The translations under genes were made by a program, and so were the position numbers. This document shows positions 10,601 through 26,827 of a DNA stretch of 64,000 nucleotides, piece after piece (the stretch's first letter is position 1; the number at the start of each line of letters is the position of its first letter). Origin of the DNA: Parapristionchus giblindavisi (lineage: Eukaryota; Nematoda; Chromadorea; Rhabditida; Diplogasteridae); the NCBI GenBank assembly GCA_943737045.1, contig CALSFV010000020.1, positions 558,001 through 622,000 of the forward strand. The letters run 5' to 3'. The notes under the pieces are model-generated. The model made no database searches. It had not been told where the DNA came from and saw only the letters and a list, made by a program, of their open reading frames with translations.

Positions 10601-13600
10601 CCGGGTCATGAAAATCGAAATTTTCAAATTGATCCAAGTGATGGGCTTCTTGTGTCATTTTACTGGTCTCTCCTCAAAACTTTGTGTAGAGCACAACTCC
10701 GCACCAATCGTTTGAAAAATACGTTTGGAAAATACATTTGTTCGGGAAAACCATCGATGACGGACCTTCGATCGAAAAATTCGGCAAGATGGCCTAACGG
10801 GAAGACCTCGGTTTTAAGTGAAATCAATGCAGAATTGCTTAGGCTACAATACCTAGTCGGAAATTTTGGGAGCAATCTACAACAAGCGATAATTTGTCCG
10901 AAAAAAATCAAAATATTGAGTCAAAAAAGTGGTTTAGGAATCAACGCACATTCGATGCTAATAGTGAATTAGTAAGCTCTGTGCACCCTAGACGTATCGC
11001 AAATGATATTTAGACTTCATCTCAACAATTTGAAAAATTATGATTTTTTAACTTTTTTTTAAAATTTTTTTCTTAGCCAAACATGAAATTTCTGCTGTTT
11101 TGTGTAATAAGGGCCGGTGACACTCCTAACACCCAAGTATGTACCCCCAGTTCCCACTGCTAGCGCACGTGTCCGGGGGTGGTCAAATATGATCGAGTCT
11201 TAGGGAACATGCCTCTTAAAATTAGCCCTGAGAAGACTATACGGGTAGAATGATGGAGATTTATCAGACGAACAGACCAACATATTTCATATTGCTTGAT
11301 AATATGTTTGAAGCTGCGCATTGAAAGTGCGACTTTTAAGGCAAGTAGAGAGTGCCAGTCCGATTTGCATACTTGATAATATCTCAATTTGCCATTGTCC
11401 CACACGCTAATTAACATTTACAAAACAATTTAAACATTCTTTCCCGTGGTAATCGTTGCGGAAGTCAGTCATGCAAAATCAAAAGTCTCATTCTTTAACT
11501 ATAAGATGCATTTACCTGATATCTTCCATTTAGGGTACTATAAGCCATTTTGTATATTTGTTTCTGGCAATATTTCCTCCCGTAATAATTAACCTGAAAT
11601 TCTTGGAAAAAATTAAAGCTTTTATGATTCAAAACACTAACAATAATAGTTAGACAGTCAAGGATATTGAAAATTATAAGACTTAGATCGATCAAATCTG
11701 AAAAAAAATACAAAATAAGTATTTTATCATCATTATCTTGCGTACTTAGCATAGACATTACGTATCCATTCAAACATCCTCCAGTTATCTGAAGAAAATA
11801 CTTTAATCGGTTGAAAAAAAAATTATCGACGATATTTTAATGATATCTTATTGAACGCCACTATCCCATTTTGGAATTTCATTGGATTTTTGAACTTTAT
11901 CATTGAAACAAAAAGATGTGAAACATTATTATTACCAAAAAGGTTGAGTTTCAAAAAGGAAAGTTGTAAAACGATCTTTGACCTATTATCACGCCTGTCA
12001 CGAGAGAATCGACCTAAAATGGCTATTTTTCGGAGTGGGGCGAAAAACATGAAATGAGTTTGCATCTGTTTTCGGTACCTCTAGGCATGTCCTACCATCC
12101 CCCAAAGTGCCATTGTGTAAATATCATTCTGGGGCTCCCTACACCGGGTCGGTCATCCGGGAATCCAACTTTGAACTCAAATATATCGGTTCAGGTGCAT
12201 TTCTGTGAAAAAAAAATGCGCGAGGGAAACCCCCGCTATTTTCCGTGCTCTATCGATCTAAACAAACCAGAGGTCATGAAAGTGCTTCCGAACAGCGCTA
12301 CACTCTAGGCAAAATAACTCAAAACCTGTCGATTCGGCGCGGACGAGCTTGAAATATGTTATGTAACTTTTCGAGGGCTACAAAATGAGTGGTTTACGAA
12401 AAAAATATGTTAATGCATTCGTATGGTTCATCCCCTTGGAAATTTCCTGATGATTTGAAGTTATTTTCGCCCAACCTCAATCTCTCGTTTCACACACTCT
12501 CTCGCCCATTCCTTTTCATTCCATACCATTCCATTCTACAACGTCTCGAGCGCGCGGTGCGGAATGAAACATATCATTGTCTCCCTTTCTCTTCCCTATA
12601 TTTCTTTCACTCTCCGACGAGAGAGTGTGTGAAACGAGAGATTGTGGTTGGGCGAAAATGACTTCAAATCATCAGGAAATTTCCAAGGGGATGAACCATA
12701 CGAATGCATTAACGTATTTTTTTCGTGAACCACTCATTTTGTAGCCCTCGAAAAGTTACATAACATATTTCAGGCTCGTCCGCGCCGAATCGACAGGTTT
12801 TGAGTTATTTTGCCTAGAGTGTAGCGGTGTTCGGAAGCACTTTCATGACTTCTGGTTTGTTTAGATCGATAGAGCTCGGAAAAATAGCGGGGGTTACCCT
12901 CGTGTCAGTTTTTCACAGAAACGCACCTGAATCGAGATATTTGAGTTCAAAGTTGGGTTCCCTGGTTACCGACCCGGTGCAGGGAGCCCCAGAATGATAG
13001 TAGCACAATAAGACTTTGGGGGATGGTAGGGCATGCCTAAACAAGAATAAAACTGGAGAGAACTAGTTTTGTAATATCTCTCTCTTCCGAGCTTTAGGTC
13101 GATTATCTCGTGACAGGCCTGTTATATTATACAATAACCGTTCATTGTTTTATGTTTGACACACTTCATAATCAGTCAAGAAAATCTAATTTTTAGAGCC
13201 GGGCTCATCCAGAAATTTCCACCTTTCCCATTCTCTTCTATGTAAATAATGATCATCACCACTTTATTCTCATCATTTTCGTTTTTCAATTGTTACTGTG
13301 TGCATTAAAAAATGCATGTATACAAAATATAAAATCATCATTGCTCTACTGTCATCTAGTGATCTAATCAAACTCTCCTATGTTTTCTTCTATCTATTGA
13401 AATAACTTTCTGGGGTAAGATAAATGCATTATTATAATAACTATTAGCTTTGTATAACTCACCGTGGCAGCTGTAAACAACGTTAACACAGACGTGGCTA
13501 ATGCTTCGTTATTATGGTATTTTTCCGCATTATAGGCAGAATAAATTCTTTCCACGGCGATGGCTAATTCGAATAGTGAGACTGATGTATAACACATACA

Positions 13601-14468
13601 ATTGATCGCCAATATATACAATTTGTATTCTATAAAATACCTTTATTATCGGTGCTTTTACTACCATAGCCTTCGATCAATAATGCTTGTCTACCGTAAC
13701 CAACCGTAAACATTTACAGCGATTTTATGGACCATCCAGGTTTTCCATTTGGGACCCAGTTCATTCCCAAATTTACGCGGACGTGCACGCAAGCGAAATG
13801 GAATACTAGTACTAGTTTGCTAGTTAGTGCTAGTTAATTTGTTAGTTTGTTAGTACTAGTTAACTATAGTTTGCGTGATGACGTAGACAAGTAAGGCAAA
13901 ACAACGAAGCATTATCGAACGGCTGCCCTACAGGTTGTTTGCGTTGTTTTACTCCAGAAAAATTCCGAATTTATCACGGAAAATTGAATTTTTAAATGTT
14001 TGAAGAGCTGATATTCATTATTCACAGCGTGAAAAATAGAGGGGACAGTGGGGACAATCAAGGTCGTCCGGAGATTCCATGAGAATTGGAGGATTCTGTT
14101 ATACTATTATATATACAGGGAAGAGGCTCAACTTTCCGCAGTTTAGCCAATATCTAAGCCAAAAGATAGGCTCAACATAGTGGCTCCACATCAAACGAAC
14201 TACTTCTTGGCCCATCACCAAATTATTGGCACTGGTTTGACACTCGACTAAATTATTTGACCACAAAATACGGAGTTTGATTAATTAAAACATTAAAGGA
14301 CAAATAAATCAATAAACCTGGTTCATCATGGCTAGTTGCTAAATACCCTGAAGAATTGAGTAGTGGTGGGAACATCATAGCAGAATCAGTGATAAGAAGA
14401 CTCTCCATAGACAGAGCCCAAGCTGTCATCAAAAAACTGAAAATAATTTAAATAATAATAATAATAAT

Positions 14469-14504
<36 letters not shown>

Positions 14505-15134
14505 TAATTTATAATAATTTAAAGGGAGACTGCCATTCAAAAATTCCCTTCAATAGCATTTCATTTAGGCTAACTAGACAATGTAAAGTAAAAAAAATTT
14601 TTTTGAAACGTTTAGATGTTTTTTGAAACAAGAGGTGCAATAAATCGTTCCGACATGCACAGATCATATACAGCTGAAGCCGATAAAACTAGGAAGTTTA
14701 TAGATCACGCACTACAGATCACTGTATAATTCGTTCAGAATTTTTTTATAATATTTTTCACTTATGTTTATGCTGTCGAAGGCATCAGATAAGTTATATC
14801 ACCTCAACTTGACTTGCTTGGCAGACTCCCTAATAATAATTATTATTATTTAAATAAAATAATGAAAATATTTTTCCTAAATTTGAGAGTCATCGTCAGG
14901 AATTCTGAAACTACCTTTAAATTCTCTTCAAGAATTCAACAACTTTTAACGAATATTTGCATGTTTTGTGTTTTTTTGCTGCAAACCCAATGATACTCAC
15001 CGACAATTTACGTGAAGCGCAGCTTTCTGAGTAGCGTAAACTAGTATTGCAACGGGGATAGATGAAATAACGAATGATATCAATTGTATTGTTATAAAAA
15101 TTGGATATTTGTCGAGAATATCGAGGTAATTCAT
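7610..15134 (-). CDS. Nematode serpentine chemoreceptor (Sra-superfamily, Sre-like), 319 aa
   Basis: Nine exons, listed 5' to 3' on the minus strand: 15134-15001, 14436-14318, 13629-13463, 11788-11746, 11697-11642, 11593-11516, 8270-8205, 7952-7860, 7813-7610. All junctions keep phase and total 960 bp with no internal stop. The protein starts MNYLDILDKYPIF and has alternating hydrophobic segments expected of a seven-helix receptor. It has an ELAIAVERIYSAYNAE motif after helix 3, an STLNGRYQ-AKESL motif in the third inner loop, and a C-terminal NPAIRSVINKHLGKK tail. The RYQ-KE signature suggests the Sre/Srab group; the exact family is inferred. The likely role is odorant or pheromone sensing in ciliated neurons. 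Introns 3 (1674 bp) and 6 (3245 bp) are swollen by three palindromic elements. It is paralogous to 56890-59312, with identical lengths for exons 1-8. Confidence 0.85.
8283..9862. mobile_element. Foldback element with Tc1/Tc3-like termini and transposase remnants
   Basis: The left arm (8283-9090) and right arm (9105-9862) are near-complete inverted copies. The outer ends read CGACATAATGATAGGATACC. The same motif occurs again inside each arm (8456-8476 and the complement at 9667-9687), so two nested terminal pairs are present. Both arms encode the same text, including MHQTTLV, QKDSASIHAS and SQFFHALRAIPMQ, which resembles the second and third catalytic regions of Tc1-like transposases (Q-x-D-N-A, W-P-A-R-S-P-D-L-N-P) with the key residues lost. 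The right flank reads CACTGTGGATA. It sits in intron 6 of the receptor, 12 bp from the acceptor. Confidence 0.75.
9911..11098. mobile_element. Foldback element 2 (about 1.2 kb palindrome)
   Basis: Arms of about 540 bp (9911-10455 and 10565-11098) are inverted copies of one another around a roughly 110-bp loop. The outer ends share GCAGAAATTTC. Distinctive paired segments include GACCATGGCCCCCGGGTCAT at 10590-10609 against its near-complement at 10411-10430. No transposase was recognised. It also lies in receptor intron 6. Confidence 0.8.
11985..13122. mobile_element. Foldback element 3 (about 1.1 kb palindrome)
   Basis: Inverted arms run 11985-12520 and 12610-13122. For example, TTCGCCCAACCTCAATCTCT at 12469 pairs with the complement at 12636-12655, and GTCACGAGAGAATCGACCTA at 11997 pairs with a near-complement at about 13094-13116. 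Some divergence between arms (several percent by eye) shows the copy is not new. It lies in receptor intron 3. No coding capacity was recognised. Confidence 0.8.
13660..13800. repeat. MITE family E, diverged copy
   Basis: Shares GATCAATAATGCTT, CTACCGTAACC and GGTTTTCCATTTGGGACCC with 47460-47590 and with the cleaner copy at 49890-50039. It lies in receptor intron 2. Confidence 0.5.
14450..14510. repeat. Imperfect (TAA)n microsatellite
   Basis: Runs of AATAATAATAATAATAAT interrupted by GTAATAAT and TTTATAATAA, in receptor intron 1 just upstream (minus strand) of exon 2. Confidence 0.8.
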
Positions 15135-16157
15135 GTTCTACACAATACGAGACTGATGACAAATGTGCCGTCTTGTAGTCAAACAAACGATGACTATATA
15201 TTATAGCATCACGCATAATTCGTAAAGGTCATGGTATAATGATCTCTTGTCTGAGAAAATGTATATGATATTAATGTACAGTAGTCAATACGTAATTGGA
15301 CTAGAAAAAGAAACTTTCCAGTCACACTTCCACCTGCAATACGCTAATTAAATCCTAATTGCTTTTCATATCGGGTTAACGTGCCCACAGAATCATCCAC
15401 TCATACAAAGGATAAAAATGTCATGTCGATCGAGTAAGTTTCAGAGAAGTTAACAAAAATGAACTTTAATCACTTGGGCTTTAATCACCTGGCCGTTTTG
15501 TATCAGTTTTTGTATTGTATTTTTGTATTTGTGTTTTTTGTATCGTAATTGTGTTTGTATTTTTTTTGTATTTTGTAGTTATGCCCTTATTTATCAGATT
15601 TTTTGTGTCTTTTCTGTTAGTAAAAACTTCTTTATAGATTTTTTTCCAGTCAGATGTATTGGGTAGAACATGAAAATGATTGTAATACCAAATTATGCAG
15701 AAGACAACGGATTTTTGTATGCGTATCAAATTGGTTCAAACAGAATTGACAAAGACATGAAATCCTCTAACATTAGATCTACTAGTTGCATTTAAGTGAA
15801 GTAACATCTGATTCGTATTACTTTCACTATTGTCCTGGCTAAAGCCAAGAAATTTACTGTGATTTGGGTCGAGAAATCTTTGGTAAACCAATTAAATAAT
15901 AGTGAATAAATCAACGGCATGCACATCCTTTGTCAAATCAAATCCCTCGATAAATTTTAGTAGAATTTGAATTTTTTGAAAATTCTTTTCTCGGATTACA
16001 TGAGAAAAGATGGTATTTAGCAAATGTAGTTTTAATATCACAAACTTGATAGTTATTTAGAGATGGAACTGATACAATTCAATTTATCATAATATATAAT
16101 AAACAACCAGTGAATGAGTGCAATTGAGCAATCGATAAACTTTCAATTTGAGAATGT
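15135..16157. other. Intergenic between two minus-strand genes
   Basis: This should hold the receptor promoter and the end of the next gene's 3' region. A minus-strand frame at 15481-15729 is low-complexity (TQIQKYNTKTDTK) from a TTTTTGTATT repeat and is not considered a gene. Confidence 0.5.
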
Positions 16158-19100
16158 TTAATTATGAATAGTTATAACAATCAGGAGTGAAAGGAATAGA
16201 GACAACGAGAGAATTGATTGATTATCTGTGTTTCTTCTAGTTAATTGTGACGATCTAGTGTGTTGGCGATGAGAACCTTAATTTATTTTAAATTCTTTTT
16301 TAAACAAATTTTAACTTGAGTATTGTATTAATAAGCAATTCATTCAAAATATGTAGATGATATGTTTTCATACAACAAAAATAAGATTGAATGTGGATAG
16401 TGAGCAAATGATCAAAATTCTGCGAAAATGGATTTAAATTATACTTTTGCAACGTCCACTTACCAACTTGATTCATCCAATCTAGACATGGCTTGGGAGT
16501 CAGTCCATTCATTTTACCTGTGCGTTCCAGTAAATCCATCAGTACACTGAAATACAAAAGATTCATACATCGGTTGTTAAATGCACATCCCGAGTACATT
16601 TGAAACTCTCCGCACTTTCAATGTTCTCTCGCTTTCTGTTCTTATTTTGCCGCAATTTGTCACAATTGTTTCACTTTTATTTCTTTTTTACGGCACATTT
16701 CGAAATTTTCTTTAGAAAATGAATATTCCTTACTTGGCTGTGGTATGAGCAAGAGATACGATGAATTTCCCTGCTGCATCATTGCACAAATCAAAGTTTG
16801 CCGAGGCAAAACATCGATCGTAAGTGTGTATCGTTCTGGAACACAAAAATCATTATATTGATTTACTTGTATGATATTTTAACGAAATGGAAACAAATTT
16901 AAAAATCCCGCTACTTTCGATCATTAAAATCATGCAATAACTCGATATTTCGCAGTCCAGTCAAAATGTAATAAAAATATTTAGTAATTTGAGTAATTTG
17001 AACTGAATTACTCAAGATTACTGAATATTCACATACTTGCAGAATCTCGGTAGATTCGCCACTACAGTTTCTCTTCCTCCAGATGCTAGTTGTAGAGTCT
17101 CCGTTTGTAATATCCCCGCTGCCTGAATTAATCATAGATTAGTAATTATAATATAAATTATCTTCCTCAATCAATCAATCAATCAATCAATCTTTAGCCA
17201 TTGGTTTGAGCAGAACATAACAAAAGAAAAATAGATTAGAGAAAACCCTCTCCATTTTACACGCTCTCTCCTCTTTTTTTCGTTTCTTTTCGCAACTTTT
17301 GAATGGCATTTTAGAAATTAATAAATAAAATGAACATACATGACTGCAGGTATAAGCCAGTTGACGTCCATTTGATATCCAGCATGGAAGAATATCCGTA
17401 GTGAATTCTCAATTGAAATATTTGTTACATTAGAGTATATTAGGCTCTGTTGGTTTCATATTCATTGGGATCAATAGTAGCATGAGAGCGGGGCGTATAA
17501 AGTATACGGTATCCGAAAAATAGTTTGGCAAAAATGAATAAGAAAAATGACTGGACCCTTCATTTCATAGTATGGGAACTAGATTAATTCAAAAGGTAAA
17601 TCAAGGGAATATTGTCGGCTTGAAACCAATCCGCATTTCTTTTCAAAGTGCAGTGTGCAGTGAAGAAATATTACACAAGGAAGGTTTCACTCAAAATGTC
17701 TCATGTGTCATCGGCACTCACTTGTGTCATTCATGAAGTCATCACAGATCTTATCCCATGTCTTCTGTCCCTCAATCAGGATATGTCGAGCAGCGGCTGA
17801 CTTAATTTAAAAAAATTAATATTAATAATAATATTATTGAAATATACAATGTGACATTCATTCAATGATTATCCCCGAACTAATTTAACACTCTCTCGTA
17901 GACAAAGGAAGCGAGAGAGCATTGCCAGAGCGAAGAGTTTCAAATTAGTTCGAGGTGTATTACTTTTAAAAAAATTTCTGTCGTCCACAAAACTTGAAAA
18001 ATGAATCTCGGAACAGTTTATTAAAGGGAAAAATATCATCATATTATTTATTAGATGGATTTGTTCTCATTATGTACGTGTTTGGATTGGGTTACGTTTC
18101 ACATTTTCCTTATTTATATCGAAAGCAATGAATTCGTCGATTTCCATATCGATTATTCCGATATACACAATACATATCAAATTTGAGTTTTTCGTCTTCA
18201 GTGTTACATTTTTATAAATAAATAAATAAGCAACACTCACATCCGTGGAGCATCCATTCAGACACTGTGTATAATCAGCGTTGTTCCTAAAGAAATCATG
18301 TACCAAAATAGATCTCTTGAAAAACAAGTGTACTTCTAATGGCAATGACTCACCTCGAGCTACTCTCCACTCTGGTAACGCTCTTTCATAGACAAAGAAA
18401 GCGAGAGACCATTACAAAAGCGCATTGAAAAATAGCTCAGGGTGCGAATTCAATCCATCAGTTCATTTAAGTCTTGAACATTTTAAGTAAACATTCTGAT
18501 TGGAAGTACACTACAAGAACTAGTAGTGTTCCTGAAACTACAAACCTGCATATCTTTGCTAATCTTCTCTCCAGTCGTCCTCTTCTTCCATCTGCCATTA
18601 AGATATTCTGAATTGAATGAACATATTGTGAATTTCATAATTCATTCAAATTTACTCAATAATATTTAGACGATCACCATGATTTTCTCATATATATAAC
18701 CCTCCGATCTGACCACACTGTGCAAATTAGACTGTGAGTATAGAAAAAAAGTGAATTGTTAAATTAGCATGAGTCGATATGCCACGACCCGTAATTATTT
18801 TTAATATTGCAAATAAAACAATTAAAAATCATTTAAAAATCAAACTTGCAAGGGAGTGACCATTTCTACGGACCAATCACCAGTGACATCGTGCATTACT
18901 CGAGACATTCCGTTCATCTTAAGAATTGAGATCATTATAATTATAGAAATATAAGCAAAAAATATAAATATCTCAATAAATAATTGAATTTTTTTGCTGC
19001 TGTAAAATCGCGAAAACAGATAAAAAAGAGTGAATTTTAAAAATTGAGAGATCTTTTCATCACTTTTGAACAACGCATAGTTTTTTTACTCTACTGTACT

Positions 19101-19289
19101 TTTTTCTCTGCTTTTTTCAGATGCTCCGCTCTTTGATTTAAAACTGTAATTAATTTCCGATTTCGCTTGTAATTACTAAATATTTTTTTTATAATATTCA
19201 CTTACATAATTATCTTTACACTTGAGAATGCAAGCTGCGCTCAATACTTCAGATGGCATCAGTTGCGCAAAAATAAAGAGGAAGAACAT
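16158..19289 (-). CDS. Secreted, Cys-containing nematode protein with hydrophobic C-terminal tail, 266 aa
   Basis: Ten exons (minus): 19289-19206, 18917-18846, 18607-18546, 18286-18241, 17800-17722, 17407-17340, 17122-17037, 16835-16734, 16546-16464, 16276-16158. Every junction keeps phase, giving 801 bp ending in TAA. The start MFFLFIFAQLMPSEVLSA is a good signal peptide, followed at once by ACILKCKDNY. Cysteines recur as ICRNNADYTQCLNGC, KICDDF, ILPCWI, YTCSH, RFCK, DRCF, DLCN and KPCLDW. The end, ILSLSLFLSLLIVITIHN, is a short hydrophobic tail after a basic, Ser/Thr-rich stretch, as in GPI-anchored proteins or a single C-terminal helix. The Cys spacing recalls nematode secreted families such as CPG4-like proteins, but I cannot assign it. 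Exons 2, 6 and 10 use weaker acceptors (TTAAG, TTGAG, TTAAG). Confidence 0.75.
17873..17963. repeat. Short hairpin MITE family S, copy 1
   Basis: A self-complementary unit: CGAACTAATTT ... CTCTCTCGTAGACAAAGGAA ... GCGAGAGAGCATTGCCAGAG ... TTTCAAATTAGTTCG. It lies in intron 4 of the secreted-protein gene. Relatives occur at 18355, 20050, 39280 and 42950. Confidence 0.7.
18355..18440. repeat. Short hairpin MITE family S, copy 2
   Basis: CTCGAGCTA, CTCTCCACTCTGGTAACGCT, then AAAGAAAGCGAGAGACCATT and TAGCTCAGGGTG. Same hairpin plan as copy 1; it lies in intron 3 of the same gene. Confidence 0.7.
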
Positions 19290-22200
19290 TCTAGATGATG
19301 TATGAAGCTGAAACTATTGTGGATGGAAAAAGGCATTCATCTTACAATTCTCTCTTGTTAGAATCAAGGTCTGGGAGGTCCGACATATTTCACAGAGGTA
19401 TTGTTCTTTAGAAAACTTTTGTTTTGAAAAAAGTTCCGAGAATGACTGGAGAAGGGAATAATAACAGAATAGGGATAGACTCGAGCTAGCGAGGGGATAA
19501 TTGTATTACACGTCTATGACCCGGAATTGAGATAGCTTTTTGCGTGCGTTAGAACACAACAATAAACATAACGGAAAGAATGCTCTACATACATAGACAA
19601 TAATTAGAATTTTTGAGCTTTATTTCTAATACAGGATATACATTTATTTGTAGAGACTCTAATGAGTTGGGATACTAGGAGGCGAAAATGGGTCTTGCTT
19701 TCTTACCACTTGAGGGTTATACATGACAACACAAGATTTTTCATGCGCTCTCCTAATGAGTTGTTTAACGACCCAAAGAAACCAAAGCACTCAATCTACG
19801 TGCGATTACGCTAGAATGAACTCTTCTAAGCGAAATAAATGACATAAAAACACGGCAAAAATGAGCATATTGGTGGTCAGAAGTGAAATCTCTTATGGTG
19901 AAAAGGATTTGTGAGCGGATTGAAGGCCTCCGACTATGACTGATTAGTCTATAGGGAATATTATGATATGAGAGAATACTACTGACAATGAATTATACTA
20001 GATTTATCACTCAAAGATATTTTGCTGAAATATAAATATAAATGCACTCCCCGATGTAATTTGAAACTCTCCGTTCTGGCAATTCTTTGTCTACGAGAGA
20101 GCATTTCCAGTCTGGAGAGTCAATATGAAAAATAATTACTTTTGGACAGGACGAAATTTAACAAATTGATCTAATTTCATAAGTTCATATGAGATATTCT
20201 TGGCTAAAAGTACGTCAATCTTACGAGGCCAATCGGGACATGAACAGAAAACTGCTGAATGAATGAGCATATAAAATGGGGATGGAATTGGACACAGAAA
20301 ACGAGGATGGATGGGGAAATACTTGAGATTGAAGAGAATAAATAGGGAATGGGGAGTATGTTTATTGAGATGAAGAATATAATACTAAATTAGCTCATTT
20401 CGCTTTTTCCTCATCTTCAGTTTAAAAAAACAAAAATTTCCACACAACAACAAAACCGTCTTGAAAAGATCTCAGCAGTTGTAAGATCGAGGAAAAAATA
20501 TGTTTGCAATTTAAAAAAAAAAACGTAAAATAAATAATAAACTATTGGTGATATGAATGAATGAATGGACCTCCTTCTATTTGTACGCACTACGACACGC
20601 ATGGGAAGGAAAGGCAATCTGATTTGGCCCAATTGTAAAAGACAATAATGCTCCCAATTGAATGTATATGGGAGAGGCCTACTATAGAGGAATAAGGATA
20701 GAATGGATATACATCTGATTGTATCTACATATCCATCGCCTTTTGTTATGACAACTCATTTCTGGTTGCTCCCTGGGGACTCGGGCGGTCGGCTTTTCTG
20801 TCCATTTCTCACTTCATTTACATATGTCGCGCAACATTCATCTATGGTTTCGGTAATCCTTTTAAGGGTCCTTGATATTGGTCAGATAAATAAATTACAG
20901 AAAAGCAAAAGGTTGGGAAGATTGTTGAGGCGTGACTTAGGAATCATTGTTGTGCGGGAAAAAAATTAGAAAAATGAAATCTTTGAATTTTTTCCTCAAA
21001 ATATTCGAAAAATTTACAACTATGATTCAAACGTCAATGCGCAAAATTTTAGTATTGAGCGTATAAAATGCACTTGTTTATTTGGTACGAGAGTAGCCAG
21101 CCAGAGCCACAATGAATTTCTGTGTTTAGTGAGAGAGTCCATGCGAGATAGTACGTAGATCAGAGAGCGCGAAGAGAAGGGAAGGGATGGAAAGGGGAGT
21201 CGATCGATAGTTCTTTCTTTTTTTAGCAGCAGTAGCAAGGCAATTATGCAAGTACATTTTATACGGACAATATCGCTAAAATGGAAACGAAAGAGTTGCA
21301 ACAGTAATTGAAGCTGCTTACATGAATAGTGTACAGTGGTGGTCTATACTGTCTGAAAAGGTTGTGTGCTACACACAAAAAATAACTAGTCGTCTCTAAA
21401 GTGTCAATGTTTTCTCTAATGAACTAAAGGGTTTTGAGATGTGGTAATTAGATTGGCATGAAGAATATTTTTTTAAATGTCTGTGGTTACATTCAAAATT
21501 TGTCAAACAATATGATGTGATGTTCATAAGGCAGCAAGTCAGTTGAAACACACTGCAAATTCCTTTAGCCAAGGTTTCGATTTTTCGGATTTTTTTCCAA
21601 AAATTCATTTGTCGAAAATATTTTCTCAAGCTGAAAAATACGAAAATTCCCAGTCCTGTTAGCAATCGCAAGAGAAAAGGACATCTACCACTTTTCGCAA
21701 CCAATTAGATTTGTTGTATCAAATTGCTGAAAAACGCAAAAAAATGTATTCTAAATAAACTAAATAATGAGACGGCTGAGATTAACAATAAGATGATGGC
21801 TCTTGTAAGGGACGCAAGATCATCGAAAATGTAAAACATATATATTTGCAAATTTTGAATTATTATTAACTTAATGTTAATAAATATCTTTATTAACGCA
21901 AATCATGGATATATAAGCAAGTGAGAGACACAATATACACAAAAAGGAACACTTATAATATATAATACAAATCAAAATATAATATAGACAACACTAGGAA
22001 CTACAAATGAACATTATTGATTATATATTATGTCTGGTGCAAAATACAATCAAAGTATAGTAATAATATAATCTTCATAGTTTCTTTCTTGATCTCTACA
22101 TGCAGGACCTAAATGTATTACAACAATAAAAAAATGACAATCAAACAATGAATATATCAGGATTCTCCAAGCTAGGAATCAGTTTCCGATCAAAATATAA

Positions 22201-22818
22201 TAAACTTATTTTGTGCCTGAAACATGAACCTGCCTGGACTCAATGCGACAATCCCAATAATCATCAATATTCAACGGATTGCTCGTTTCGTATAAATTAA
22301 TGCAAAAATAAAGTAGTTACAACCACCGGAGAATACCAAATATTAATAATTATGTGCGCACAATCAATCAATACAATTACAGTATATATGAGTTGGGTGA
22401 AAAGATCGATCGATAAAGAGAAAAGAAAAGGGATAGAATGGGGATAGGAAGTTATCACAAGACGATAGTACAGTACGCATGTGTCTGTGTCTCTCTTACT
22501 ATATAAGATCGATCAATGAAAGAGAAAATCGATAATCAAAACTATCGATTGACGATAAGATGGTAATAGGGTATACGGTAGATATCCAAGAATACGGTAT
22601 GAGAGGTTACGAGCACATAGCATGATAAAAGATCTACCTATGTAAGCGTGAAAGAATGAAATATGGTTGGTTTAAGGGGGTAAGATTACTGTAAGTAGAG
22701 TGAATAAGTTACGGTATCAATGGACAAAATATTGATTGTTACCTAGTATCCATTGAAGCGCAATGATTTGCGTGAGGGGAGAAATCGATCGATATTAAAT
22801 AAAGTAATCAATAATCGA
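19290..22818. other. Gene-poor repeat-rich interval
   Basis: About 3.5 kb between two minus-strand genes. It holds hairpin family S copy 3 (20050-20145, TTTGAAACTCTCCGTTCTGG), MITE D copy 2, and long AT-rich stretches with CGATCGAT-type runs near 22400-22800. Several open frames (20417-20632, 20703-20969, 21396-21704) lack splice context or recognisable content and are not called. The rab-14 3' UTR must lie at the right edge. Confidence 0.5.
21055..21278. mobile_element. MITE family D, copy 2
   Basis: Left TTGAGCGTATAAAATGCACT, right complement GTCCGTATAAAATGTACTTG. The interior is close to that of copy 1 at 7075-7304, including the GTACGAGAGTAGCCAGCCAG segment. Confidence 0.8.

Positions 22819-26827
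<4,009 letters not shown>

Noticed and set aside
10129..10972. Open frames SFYWSLLKTLCRAQLRTNRL on both strands
   Set aside because: Mirror copies within foldback element 2; no family similarity and no independent gene signals.
15481..15729. 82-aa minus-strand frame
   Set aside because: Low-complexity Thr/Lys/Gln repeats from a TTTTTGTATT-type tract.
21020..21301. Minus-strand frame with WLWLATLVPNKQVHF
   Set aside because: Also present at 7065-7265; it is part of MITE family D, not a gene.
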